From: Pseudomonadota bacterium
GTDB taxonomy: Bacteria; Pseudomonadota; Alphaproteobacteria; Sphingomonadales; Sphingomonadaceae
Assembly (NCBI GenBank): GCA_023389105.1
Contig: JAEWEY010000005.1
Location: 1-64,000 of the forward strand
Length of the DNA: 64,000 nt
Reading direction: 5' to 3'
The notes under the pieces are model-generated. The model saw nothing but the letters and a program-made list of their open reading frames with translations, made no database searches and had not been told where the DNA came from. This document shows, one piece after another, positions 19,489 to 26,993 of the stretch; the stretch's first letter is position 1, and each line of letters begins with the position of its first letter. The position numbers and the translations under genes are program-made.

Positions 19489-20099
19489 TGCTGGCCGCCG
19501 CCGGGGCCCTGCTCCTCGCGCCGGTCATGGCGCTCGCCGGCCTGTATCAAGCGCAACAAATGGAATTCGGGGCGGCGCTTGAGCTGAAAGCCAACGGCAC
19601 ATTCCGCTACCAGCTCGATTACGGCGCGGTATCGGAGCATGCTGAAGGTCGTTGGACGTCCGAAGGCGGCATCGTGCGCCTCACTACTCAACCGCGCCCT
19701 GTGAGCCCTAAATTTGAACTAATTCATGACGATCCCGCGCCTCCAGGCGAGATCAGCATTGCGGTTGAACCGCCGGGCCTCGGCGAGGGTCTGAGACCCG
19801 ATGCCATCGCTACCGGCGTCGCCTCGCATGAACAGCGGCTTGTGGAGACCGATACGGATGGTCGGGTGCAGGCGGACGCGAGATCCATAGCCGCTCTTGA
19901 GCTCCTCGTCCCAATCTACGGCAGCTCGGCAGGCCGCTTTGATCTTGATCCTCGGCGCGGACACCGGCTTCTGCTCCGCTTCCACGCCAATGATCTGACG
20001 ACAGCGAACTTCGATCGCGAGCCGCTTATGGCTGGACGTAATGGACTCGTGCTGAAACGCTACGATACCGAGATTCGCTTTATGCGTGTCCGGCCTTAA
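19488..20099 (+). CDS. Exported protein of unknown function
   Basis: I do not recognise this 203-residue protein. It opens with a hydrophobic signal-like segment (MLAAAGALLLAPVMALAG) and should be exported. The mature part contains LELKANGTFRYQLDYGAVSE and EGRWTSEGGIVRL, a beta-rich pattern like small secreted domains that describe dose- or matrix-binding folds, but no catalytic motif is visible. Its ATG overlaps the HerA-like gene by one base (TGATG), a genuine coupling signal. Codon use looks like its neighbours. Confidence 0.7.
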   Translation: MLAAAGALLLAPVMALAGLYQAQQMEFGAALELKANGTFRYQLDYGAVSEHAEGRWTSEGGIVRLTTQPRPVSPKFELIHDDPAPPGEISIAVEPPGLGEGLRPDAIATGVASHEQRLVETDTDGRVQADARSIAALELLVPIYGSSAGRFDLDPRRGHRLLLRFHANDLTTANFDREPLMAGRNGLVLKRYDTEIRFMRVRP

Positions 20100-20123
20100 G
20101 AAGGGCGTGGGAGTGAGGAACTA

Positions 20124-20531
20124 GTGGCGGACCAGAATTGTGCAGTGGTGGAAGGGCTCGAGCGTGATTGGTGCAACGCGTTGTGCACCAAGGATCTCGA
20201 TCGCCTGCAGTCGCTGGTTCACAAGGATTTTGTTCTGATCGGCACGCGCTCGACCGGTCCCTTCATGATGAATCGCGAAGAGTGGCTCGACGCGATCCAG
20301 CGCCGGGAAGTGCACGAAATCGATATCGATGTACGCGACGCGACCGTCGCCAAGGACGTCATGATCGGCACCGTCCATGCTCGCTGGCGGCTCAAGTATC
20401 TTGGCCGGACGATCGAGGATTGCGTGGTGCTGACCGACGTTTGGGTCAACGAAGACGGACGCTGGCAGGCGATCCGCAGACATTCGACACCGGCGCCGCC
20501 CGGCGCGTGTCCGGATCTCAAGGGGAACTAA
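20124..20531 (+). CDS. NTF2-fold (SnoaL/DUF4440-like) protein
   Basis: This 135-residue protein matches the NTF2-like pattern: an N-terminal helix with LERDWCNALCTKDLDRL, then LVHKDFVLIG, and the closing strand DVWVNEDGRWQAIRRHST typical of DUF4440 proteins. Members include both enzymes and binding domains, so no reaction is assigned. The start is GTG at 20124, preceded by GAGGA. The OPT transporter begins three bases after the stop, implying a shared transcript. Confidence 0.75.
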   Translation: MADQNCAVVEGLERDWCNALCTKDLDRLQSLVHKDFVLIGTRSTGPFMMNREEWLDAIQRREVHEIDIDVRDATVAKDVMIGTVHARWRLKYLGRTIEDCVVLTDVWVNEDGRWQAIRRHSTPAPPGACPDLKGN

Positions 20532-20534
20532 GCA

Positions 20535-22541
20535 ATGGCAAGTGCGGCTGAACCGCGCGGCAGCGTCAAGGAACTGACGTTCCGCGGCATCGTCCTCGGC
20601 GCAATCCTGACCGTCGTTCTGACGGCGGCGAATGTTTACGCCGGACTGAAGATCGGCCTCACGGTGGCGACGTCCATCCCCGCCGCCGTCATCTCCATGG
20701 CCGTGCTGCGCAGTTTCCGGGATTCGACGATCCAGGAAAACAATATCGTCCAGACGATCGCATCTGCCGCTGGGACGCTGTCGGCAATCGTCTTCGTCCT
20801 GCCGGGCCTGATCATGGTCGGCTGGTGGACGGGATTTCCTTATTGGCTGTCCGTCGCGGTGATCGGCGTCGGCGGCATACTGGGCGTGATGTACTCCGTG
20901 CCGCTTCGCCGCGCGCTGGTGACGGGAACCGACCTGCCATTTCCGGAAGGGGTCGCTGCCGCCGAAGTGCTCAAGGTCGGCACCGGCTCGGGCGGCGCGG
21001 AAGAAAATCGCCGCGGACTGTTGATGATTGTCTGGAGTTCGATTGCCTCGGCCGGCTTTGCCGCGCTTGCCCAGACGCGCTTGCTTGTCGCCGATGCGGC
21101 CAAGGCTTTCAAACTCGGGTCGGGTGGATCGGCCGTGTCGGGCAGCATGTCGATGCTGCTCATCGGCGTTGGCCACCTCGTCGGACTTACCGTCGGCATC
21201 GCCATGTTCGTCGGGCTGCTGATCAGCTGGGTCTATCTGGTGCCGCACTATACGGCGCTCGCACCGCAGCCGGCCGGGACGGAAGTCGGCGCCTGGGTCA
21301 ACGACGTGTTCCGCAACAAGGTCCGCTTTATCGGCGCCGGCACGATCGGCGTCGCGTCGATCTGGACCTTGCTGAAGATCATCGGCCCAATCGTCAAAGG
21401 GGTCACCGACGCGTTGGCGGCCAGTCGCGCGCGCAAGGCGGGCAAAGGCGACGAACTGCCGTTGACCGAGCGCGACATCCCCATTGGCATTGTCGGCATC
21501 TCGATCTTGGTCCTGATGATCCCGGTGGCGATGCTCCTTTATGCCTTCGCGGGCACCGACCCGATCGCATCGACGCCCACGGCGACGATCATCGTCAGCA
21601 TTCTCTACATTCTCGTCGCCGGCGTCGTGATCGCGGCAGTCACCGGTTACATGGCGGGCCTGATCGGCGCTTCTAACAGCCCCGTTTCTGGCGTCGGCAT
21701 CCTGTCGGTGCTTGGGATCGCGCTGATCCTTGCGGCCTTGTTCCCGGGTGTCACCGGCGACGCCTCCAAGTCGCTTGTCGCCTTCGCGCTGTTCGTGACC
21801 GCCGTCATCTTTGGCGTCGCGACGATCGCCAACAACAATCTGCAGGATCTGAAAACCGGTCAGCTGGTCGACGCGACGCCGTGGCGTCAGCAGGTTGCGC
21901 TCGTGCTCGGCGTCGTCTTCGGCGCGGCGGTCATCCCGCCGATCCTAGACTTGCTAAACACGGCGTTCGGCTTCCAGGGGGCGCCTGGCGCCACCGCCAA
22001 TTCGCTCGCGGCACCGCAGGCGGCGCTGATTTCCGCGATCGCGCAGGGCGTGCTCGGCGGGAATCTTGATTGGGGCCTGATCGGGCTCGGCGCCGGAATC
22101 GGCGTAGTAATCGTCGTTATCGATGAGGTACTGAAGGCGACCAAGCGCGGGGCATTACCGCCACTGGCCGTGGGTATGGGCATCTACCTCCCGATGGCAC
22201 TCACCTTGCTCATCCCGGTCGGCGCGGCGCTCGGCCACTTCTACGACAAATGGGCCGCCAAGCAGCGCAACCCGGAATTCGCGCAACGCATGGGCGTTCT
22301 GCTGGCGACCGGGCTGATCGTCGGCGAAAGCCTGTTCGGCGTTGTGTTTGCCGGCCTCGTTGCGGCGACGGGCAAGGATGCTCCGCTGGCGCTTGTCGAG
22401 GAAAATGCCTGGGCCGTTCCGGTCAGCATCGTCGCCTTTGTCGCAATCGTGCTGGGTTTTTATGCCTGGACGAAGCGAGAGGCAGCCGTCGCGGCACTCC
22501 CGGGTGACGACGCCTTCACGCCGGAAGCGACGTACCGCTAG
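20535..22541 (+). CDS. OPT-family oligopeptide transporter
   Basis: This 668-residue membrane protein has the many hydrophobic helices expected of the OPT superfamily and the family signatures AANVYAGLKIGLTVATSIPAA at the N-terminus (the stretch near residues 35-55) and GTDLPFPEGVAAAEVLK. OPT proteins import small peptides or metal-chelate complexes by proton coupling. The bacterial branch is poorly characterised, so the substrate is unknown. It ends directly against the convergent PanE-like gene with no spacer. Confidence 0.9.
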   Translation: MASAAEPRGSVKELTFRGIVLGAILTVVLTAANVYAGLKIGLTVATSIPAAVISMAVLRSFRDSTIQENNIVQTIASAAGTLSAIVFVLPGLIMVGWWTGFPYWLSVAVIGVGGILGVMYSVPLRRALVTGTDLPFPEGVAAAEVLKVGTGSGGAEENRRGLLMIVWSSIASAGFAALAQTRLLVADAAKAFKLGSGGSAVSGSMSMLLIGVGHLVGLTVGIAMFVGLLISWVYLVPHYTALAPQPAGTEVGAWVNDVFRNKVRFIGAGTIGVASIWTLLKIIGPIVKGVTDALAASRARKAGKGDELPLTERDIPIGIVGISILVLMIPVAMLLYAFAGTDPIASTPTATIIVSILYILVAGVVIAAVTGYMAGLIGASNSPVSGVGILSVLGIALILAALFPGVTGDASKSLVAFALFVTAVIFGVATIANNNLQDLKTGQLVDATPWRQQVALVLGVVFGAAVIPPILDLLNTAFGFQGAPGATANSLAAPQAALISAIAQGVLGGNLDWGLIGLGAGIGVVIVVIDEVLKATKRGALPPLAVGMGIYLPMALTLLIPVGAALGHFYDKWAAKQRNPEFAQRMGVLLATGLIVGESLFGVVFAGLVAATGKDAPLALVEENAWAVPVSIVAFVAIVLGFYAWTKREAAVAALPGDDAFTPEATYR

Positions 22542-23558
22542 CTAGCTTCCGAGCACTGCGGCCCGAAGGGCGGCGGCAGATAAAGGCGGAGCGCCGGCCT
22601 CGGCCTTGCGGACCAAGTCGACGATCGCGCGATTGACGGGGGCCGCGCGTTGCAGCCGATCGGCAAGCTGGACGAGTTCGCCATTAAGGTAATCGATCTC
22701 GGTCTTGCGTCCTGCCGCAAGATCGTCCGCCATCGACGATCGCGCCTTCGCATCGATTTTCCAACGCTTGAGGAAGACGTTGTTGAACAGGAAATCGGGC
22801 GAATCGATCATCCGCGGCAGCGTGTCCGGATCAACCTCGCCAACCGTCGCCGGCTTGATGTCGGCGCGCTTCAGCAGGTCAAGGCCTTCCCGCATCGAAG
22901 CCGCGAAGACGCGTCGATAGTCGCGTTGCTTCAATTCATCGATGAGCGTCTCACCGGACAGTGCATTGACCGCGTTATTGAGGTTGATCAGCAGCTTGCC
23001 CCAGGCGACGCCGAGCATGTCATCCGACACCTTGATGGCAGCCGGGCCACCCTTCGCCACCTCGGCCAGCCGCCGCACGCCCGCGCGCCGGGCGGCGTAG
23101 AGGTCACCCGCTACGCCTTTGTGGAAACGTCCTTCGCCAAGGTAGGCGACGTTGTAGGGCACCATGCCGCGCGCGATTTCGAAGCGGCCGCCAAGTCCCT
23201 GCTCCAGCACGTCGACGTTGCTGACGCCGTTCTGGAAGCTGATCACCGTCGTGCCCTGGTCGGCGTGCTTGACGATTTCATCAGCCGCCGCGGCAGTATC
23301 ACCGCTCTTCACGCAGAGCGCGATGACGTCGGCCTCGTCCAGCGCCTCGGGCCCGCAGCGATAGTCTACGTCTCCCGGCGCCAGCCGAACCCGCCAGCCG
23401 CTGTAATCGCTGAGCGTCAGGCCATGCTCGTCGAGATCTTGCGAAATTTTTGGCCGGCCGATGAAGGTGACGGGAATTCCGGCCGCCGCCCAGACGCCGC
23501 CGATGAAGCAGCCGACCGAGCCGGCGCCCAGAATTGCGACCCTTGGCCCCCCAGCCAT
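22542..23558 (-). CDS. 2-dehydropantoate 2-reductase family protein
   Basis: This is a PanE/ApbA-type NADP-dependent reductase of 338 residues. It shows the dinucleotide motif ILGAGSVGCFIGG at the N-terminus, CVKSGDT, SFQNGVSN, and the conserved lysine region WGKLLINLNNAVNAL, with a C-terminal helical domain carrying EIDYLNGELV. PanE makes pantoate for coenzyme A, but relatives reduce other 2-oxo acids, so I leave the symbol blank. The start at 23558 is supported by GGGG(C)TGAG upstream and follows the queF stop by four bases. Confidence 0.88.
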   Translation of the reverse strand: MAGGPRVAILGAGSVGCFIGGVWAAAGIPVTFIGRPKISQDLDEHGLTLSDYSGWRVRLAPGDVDYRCGPEALDEADVIALCVKSGDTAAAADEIVKHADQGTTVISFQNGVSNVDVLEQGLGGRFEIARGMVPYNVAYLGEGRFHKGVAGDLYAARRAGVRRLAEVAKGGPAAIKVSDDMLGVAWGKLLINLNNAVNALSGETLIDELKQRDYRRVFAASMREGLDLLKRADIKPATVGEVDPDTLPRMIDSPDFLFNNVFLKRWKIDAKARSSMADDLAAGRKTEIDYLNGELVQLADRLQRAAPVNRAIVDLVRKAEAGAPPLSAAALRAAVLGS

Positions 23559-23562
23559 AATC

Positions 23563-24009
23563 TCAGCCCCTTCCGCGATAGGATTGCACGCCCTGGTCGG
23601 GCAGCCAGAGCCCGTCCGGCGGCGCGCCCGACTGCCAGAACACGTCGATCGGCATCCCGCCACGCGGATACCAGTAGCCGCCGATGCGAAGCCATTGCGG
23701 CTTCATCTCGTCGAACAAGCGTTGCCCGATGCCGACGGTCACGTCTTCGTGGAACCCGCAATGGTTGCGGAAGCTGCCGAGGAACAGCTTCAGGCTCTTG
23801 CTTTCAACGATTGTTTCCGCCGGCGCGTAATCGATGACGAGGTGCGCAAAGTCCGGCTGCCCGGTGACGGGGCAGAGCGAGGTGAATTCCGGCGCTGCGA
23901 ACCTGACGAGGTACATCGATCCGGCTCGTGGGTTGGGCACATAGTCGAGCGCCGCCTCTTCCGGCGAAGCAGGCAGCGAGCTCGTCTGACCGAGATGGCG
24001 TGTTTGCAT
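23563..24009 (-). CDS. queF: NADPH-dependent 7-cyano-7-deazaguanine reductase
   Basis: QueF reduces preQ0 to preQ1 in queuosine synthesis. The 148-residue length is that of the short, single-domain type. The active-site Cys and Asp are C46 and D53 in SLCPVTGQPDFA, and the QueF signature ESKSLKLFLGSFRNHCGFHED lies near residues 69-89. queCDE are not in the window. It is followed immediately by the PanE-like gene. The divergent sseA starts 46 bases away, so the two probably share a short promoter region. Confidence 0.96.
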   Translation of the reverse strand: MQTRHLGQTSSLPASPEEAALDYVPNPRAGSMYLVRFAAPEFTSLCPVTGQPDFAHLVIDYAPAETIVESKSLKLFLGSFRNHCGFHEDVTVGIGQRLFDEMKPQWLRIGGYWYPRGGMPIDVFWQSGAPPDGLWLPDQGVQSYRGRG

Positions 24010-24042
24010 CCAATCAAGCTAGCAGCAGCAACGCGGCGCGCC

Positions 24043-24048
24043 TATCCT
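24043..24048 (+). promoter_or_regulatory. Possible -10 element (TATCCT) of sseA
   Basis: TATCCT ends six bases before the sseA ATG, which has no clear Shine-Dalgarno, so the transcript may be leaderless. The -35 region is not convincing. Confidence 0.28.
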
Positions 24049-24054
24049 TGCGCG

Positions 24055-24885
24055 ATGGACTCGCTCGTCTCAACGCAGTGGCTGGCAGAGCACCTCGGCG
24101 AGTCCGATCTAGTGGTCGTCGATTCCAGTTGGCACATGCCTGCGACCGGGCGCAGCGGCCGCTCGGAATATTTGGCGCAGCACATTCCCGGTGCACGCTA
24201 CTTGGACATCGACGAGGTCGCGGACCGGAGCAGCGCGGTTCCGCACACCTTGCCCAGCGCAGCGGACTTTGGTGCTGCCATGCAGTCGCTCGGCATCGGA
24301 CGCGACGACCGCATCGTTGTCTACGACAATTCGACAACCCGAAATGCAGCGCGCGGGTGGTTCATGCTTCGCCACTTCGGCGCGGAGCGCGTCGCGATTC
24401 TCGACGGCGGACTGCAGCAATGGCTGGCGGAGGGCCGACCGACCGAAAGCGGCGAGCCGTCGGTCCGAGAGGCTATTTTCGATGCCGTTGAGCGCGACGA
24501 ACTTGTAACGAAGCAACAACTGCTTGCGGGGAGCGACCTTCCGTGGCTCGACGCGCGCGGGCAACCGCGCTTCGAAGGAACCGAGGACGATCCGCGGCCA
24601 GGGGTCGCCGCAGGCCACGCGCCCGGAGCGCGCAACCTGCCGTTCGCTTCGCTCTATCGCGAGGACGGGCGTTTCAGGTCGCTCGAAGAGATCCGGCGAC
24701 TGTTCGATGAGGCTGGGGTCGATCCGACGCAGCCGTTCGTTGCGAGCTGCGGGTCGGGAGTAACGGCGAACAGCCTGATCTTCGCCGCCCATCTGCTCGG
24801 GAATGATCGTGCGAGATTGTACGACGGCAGTTGGAGCGAGTGGGGCGCCGACCCAGCGACCCCGAAGGTGAAGGGACCGGCTTAG
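24055..24885 (+). CDS. sseA: 3-mercaptopyruvate sulfurtransferase
   Basis: This enzyme transfers sulfur from 3-mercaptopyruvate to thiols or cyanide. The 276-residue protein has two rhodanese domains; only the second is catalytic, with C232 in SCGSGVTA. The CGSGVT loop is typical of mercaptopyruvate sulfurtransferases, whereas thiosulfate rhodaneses have CRKGVT. The interdomain and first-domain motifs HIPGARYLDID and LDGGLQQW are also present. I chose the ATG at 24055; the open frame reaches far upstream only as a shadow of queF and the PanE-like gene. Confidence 0.95.
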   Translation: MDSLVSTQWLAEHLGESDLVVVDSSWHMPATGRSGRSEYLAQHIPGARYLDIDEVADRSSAVPHTLPSAADFGAAMQSLGIGRDDRIVVYDNSTTRNAARGWFMLRHFGAERVAILDGGLQQWLAEGRPTESGEPSVREAIFDAVERDELVTKQQLLAGSDLPWLDARGQPRFEGTEDDPRPGVAAGHAPGARNLPFASLYREDGRFRSLEEIRRLFDEAGVDPTQPFVASCGSGVTANSLIFAAHLLGNDRARLYDGSWSEWGADPATPKVKGPA

Positions 24886-24896
24886 GCCCTCATCAT

Positions 24897-25244
24897 TTAA
24901 GCCAGGACGATGCCGGCGACGTCGCGGAGCTCGCGGCGGATCTCGTCGACCATGGTCTTGCAGGCCAGGACATGCGGCTCGCGGCCCTCGGCGCGCTGAC
25001 TGAGCAGAGCTTCGATGCCTGCCGCGGCGGTGCCAACCAGCTGGCCCGAACGCTGATCGAACCAGCGTTGCTTCGCCTCACCAGCCGAGTCCCACGCGTC
25101 GGCGATTTCCTCGTCGCGGTCGCCCTCGGGGCCGGCGGAAAAGCCGCCGTCGACCAAGCGCAGCGCGTGACGGACGCTCGCCAGCCGCGACAATGCTTCG
25201 GCATATACCGTCGACGAGTCGGTCTGGGGAACGAGGTTCAGCAC
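24897..25244 (-). CDS. Small acidic protein of unknown function
   Basis: I do not recognise this 115-residue protein. It is mostly helical, with SRLASVRHALRLVDGGF and WFDQRSGQLVGTAAAGIEAL, and has no signal peptide or obvious metal motif. The likely start is GTG at 25244. It lies 35 bases downstream of the CtrA-like regulator gene on the same strand and ends 12 bases from the convergent sseA. A TTAA-N7-TTGA sequence lies just upstream of it (see that entry). Confidence 0.6.
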   Translation of the reverse strand: MLNLVPQTDSSTVYAEALSRLASVRHALRLVDGGFSAGPEGDRDEEIADAWDSAGEAKQRWFDQRSGQLVGTAAAGIEALLSQRAEGREPHVLACKTMVDEIRRELRDVAGIVLA

Positions 25245-25268
25245 GACTCCGGCCTAAGCCGGATTCGG

Positions 25269-25283
25269 TCAACAGATTGTTAA
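25269..25283 (-). promoter_or_regulatory. Possible CtrA-type box (TTAA-N7-TTGA)
   Basis: On the minus strand this reads TTAACAATCTGTTGA, one base off the CtrA consensus TTAA-N7-TTAA. It lies 25 bases upstream of the small gene at 24897-25244 and overlaps the stop of the CtrA-like gene. By base composition two or three one-mismatch matches are expected by chance in 64 kb, so this is only a hint. Confidence 0.25.
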
Positions 25284-25831
25284 GCGCCGCTCTTTTCGTC
25301 GATGTCGCGCAGGATCCAGCCGCGCTGCGGGATGGTCTCGATGAACTCGGCCCCGCCGCTCGCATTGCGCAGCTTCTTGCGCAGCTTGGAGATGAACACG
25401 TCGATGATCTTGGGCTGCGGCTGATCGTCCGACCGGCGATAAAGATGCTTCAAGAGCATCTGCCGGGTGACGACATTGTTGCGCGCGAAGGCGAGCAGTT
25501 CGAGCACCCGATATTCCATCTCGGTAATGCCGATCGGGTGTCCGTCAATGCGGATCAGGCGCTGCACCTGATCGACCGACAGGCGACCGCCGCACAGCGT
25601 CTCCGGCATTTCGCTGCCCGTGGACTTCAGGCTTGCGAGCAGCTTGGATGCCGCCTCCTCACTGTCCTCCGGCGAGACGCTACGCGGGCTGCCGATGATC
25701 GCCTGCTGGACTTCGCCGAGCAGCTGGTGCGCTTCCTCGACGAGCTTGGTGCCCTCTTCGAACCGCCGCCGCGAGCGGTCGAGCATCGATTCGATTTCGA
25801 CCAGGCGTGCGGGAAGATTGGGAGTGGCCAT
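25280..25831 (-). CDS. CtrA-like winged-helix DNA-binding protein without receiver
   Basis: The C-terminal part (about residues 83-178) is an OmpR-type winged helix whose recognition region KIIDVFISKLRKKL and FIETIPQRGWILRD closely parallels the CtrA cell-cycle regulator. Instead of a phosphoacceptor receiver domain, the first 70 or so residues form a charged helical, probably coiled-coil segment (ESMLDRSRRRFEEGTKLVEE). No aspartate pocket is seen, so control by phosphorylation in the usual way is unlikely; dimerisation or partner binding is an inference. The start at 25831 lies ten bases after the upstream lipoprotein gene's stop. The protein has 183 residues. It could be an orphan paralogue that shares or competes for CtrA sites. 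Confidence 0.82.
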   Translation of the reverse strand: MATPNLPARLVEIESMLDRSRRRFEEGTKLVEEAHQLLGEVQQAIIGSPRSVSPEDSEEAASKLLASLKSTGSEMPETLCGGRLSVDQVQRLIRIDGHPIGITEMEYRVLELLAFARNNVVTRQMLLKHLYRRSDDQPQPKIIDVFISKLRKKLRNASGGAEFIETIPQRGWILRDIDEKSGA

Positions 25832-25841
25832 ACTTGTTCTC

Positions 25842-26252
25842 TTATTGACCGGGCTGCGCGGACGCGACGTCGGTGCTGCTGTTCGCCGCGGTGAGGATCT
25901 GCACCGTGGTCGGCCCCTTGTCGACGAGGCGCGTGTCCGGATCCCAAACCTGGCTGCGGATACCCAGCTGCGCACTGCTGCGCCCAGCGGTGTCGAGCAA
26001 GCTCATCTCGCTGGCGCTGCGCGGCGCCGGACCACCGAACAGAACGTCGATCGCCTGCTGCTGCGCCTCGCTCGGCGACAGGCCGGCAGTCCCGGCAACC
26101 GGTGGGGCCAGGCTGAAGTCCGGCGGAATGATCAGCGGCGCATTGCGCGCGACCGCGAATTCGTCCGGGGTCGCCGCGCGGCCTTTCAAGACGGCGCAGC
26201 CGCTAGTGGCGACAGCAGCTGTCAGCGCCAGGACGGTCAGGACTTTACGCAT
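25842..26252 (-). CDS. DUF3035/BamF-like lipoprotein
   Basis: This 136-residue protein has a lipoprotein signal (MRKVLTVLAL then TSGC with the lipidated Cys at 19). The mature part, PDEFAVARNAPLIIPPDFSL, is the hallmark of DUF3035, a family reported as an accessory subunit (BamF) of the outer-membrane beta-barrel assembly machine in alphaproteobacteria. It overlaps the end of lspA by eight bases, a sensible pairing since LspA would process its signal peptide. I chose the ATG at 26252 over one eight codons upstream because the signal peptide then has normal form. Confidence 0.82.
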   Translation of the reverse strand: MRKVLTVLALTAAVATSGCAVLKGRAATPDEFAVARNAPLIIPPDFSLAPPVAGTAGLSPSEAQQQAIDVLFGGPAPRSASEMSLLDTAGRSSAQLGIRSQVWDPDTRLVDKGPTTVQILTAANSSTDVASAQPGQ

Positions 26253-26763
26253 GTTCGTGTTTCTCCTCGGGGGCACGGCCCGTTTCCTGATCCTTACGGC
26301 TGAGGAACGCGCGCAGCAACAGGATCACCACGGCAATGCTAATCGCGGCATCGCCGACGTTGAATATCAAAAATGGACGGAAAGCGCCAAAATGCAGGTC
26401 GGCGAAGTCGACGACGTAACCGTGGCGCACCCGGTCGATGATGTTGCCGAGCGCGCCGCCGAGCACCAGGCCGAGCGCCATCTGGTCGATCCGGTTCTTC
26501 TCCCGGCCCATCCAGTAGGCCACCCCGATCGCAATGGCGGAGGTCAGGGCAACCAGCATCCAGCGGCCGGTTTCGGTCGTGGCGTTGAGCAGGCCAAGCG
26601 AGATCCCGTTGTTCTCGGTGTAGGTGAAGTTGAAGATGGGCAGCAGCACCAGCTGATCGCCGATATGACGAATGCCGAGCGGGCCGGTGACCCACCATTT
26701 CGTCAGCTGGTCGATGGCGAAAACGATAATGGCGACGATGAAGCCGGTCTGGCGGTTTTTCAT
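26245..26763 (-). CDS. lspA: Signal peptidase II (prolipoprotein)
   Basis: LspA cleaves signal peptides from lipid-modified prolipoproteins at the inner membrane. The 172 residues contain four hydrophobic helices and the catalytic aspartates D119 (GYVVDF) and D138 (FNVGDAAI), together with GALGNIIDR and YTENNG. The start forms ATGA with the stop of a short upstream open frame. The gene order ileS-lspA is common in bacteria. The lipoprotein gene downstream overlaps by eight bases. Confidence 0.96.
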   Translation of the reverse strand: MKNRQTGFIVAIIVFAIDQLTKWWVTGPLGIRHIGDQLVLLPIFNFTYTENNGISLGLLNATTETGRWMLVALTSAIAIGVAYWMGREKNRIDQMALGLVLGGALGNIIDRVRHGYVVDFADLHFGAFRPFLIFNVGDAAISIAVVILLLRAFLSRKDQETGRAPEEKHEHA

Positions 26764-26993
26764 CGACCGGCCTCGCGAATGTTCCGAATGTTCACAGTGA
26801 CGGGCTGGTTTGGCGCGTTTCCGCTGGCGTTTAGAAGCGTCATCGCGTCATCAAGCACGAATTGCGGCGTGTAGGACAGAGGTCCCACTCCGCTGTCATG
26901 CCGAACCTGCTTCAGCATCCATTCCGGAGACCGGGATGCGCGCGGAGGAATAGACCCTGAAACAAGTTCAGGGTGACTGCAGAGGTTAGCCAT
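26760..26993 (-). CDS. Doubtful small ORF reading through a repeat
   Basis: A 77-codon frame starts inside the end of ileS, runs through a paired-hairpin repeat (coding the HPELVSGS and MLKQVRHD peptides that such repeats always yield in this frame) and stops as ATGA with lspA. Only the last 26 codons, from MTLLNASGNAPNQ onward, lie outside the repeat and could be a small leader that couples ileS to lspA. I see no family, and it may not be expressed. Confidence 0.2.
   Translation of the reverse strand: MANLCSHPELVSGSIPPRASRSPEWMLKQVRHDSGVGPLSYTPQFVLDDAMTLLNASGNAPNQPVTVNIRNIREAGR
26895..26977. repeat. Paired-hairpin interspersed repeat, copy 1
   Basis: An 83-base element between ileS and lspA. 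Left arm ATGCCGAA-N5-TTCAGCAT (one mismatch) and right arm CCCTGAA-N5-TTCAGGG each fold into a short hairpin, and the two arms are inverted relative to each other. A second copy lies at 29874-29957. The build resembles REP/BIME elements; it may act in transcript stability or attenuation between the two genes. Confidence 0.85.

Noticed and set aside
20121..21248. 375-codon antisense frame over the NTF2-like and OPT genes
   Set aside because: Repeats of Arg, Asp and His without domain signature; opposite strand codes clear families.
22650..23837. 395-codon forward frame over the PanE-like gene and queF
   Set aside because: Shadow; the minus strand carries the PanE and QueF motifs.
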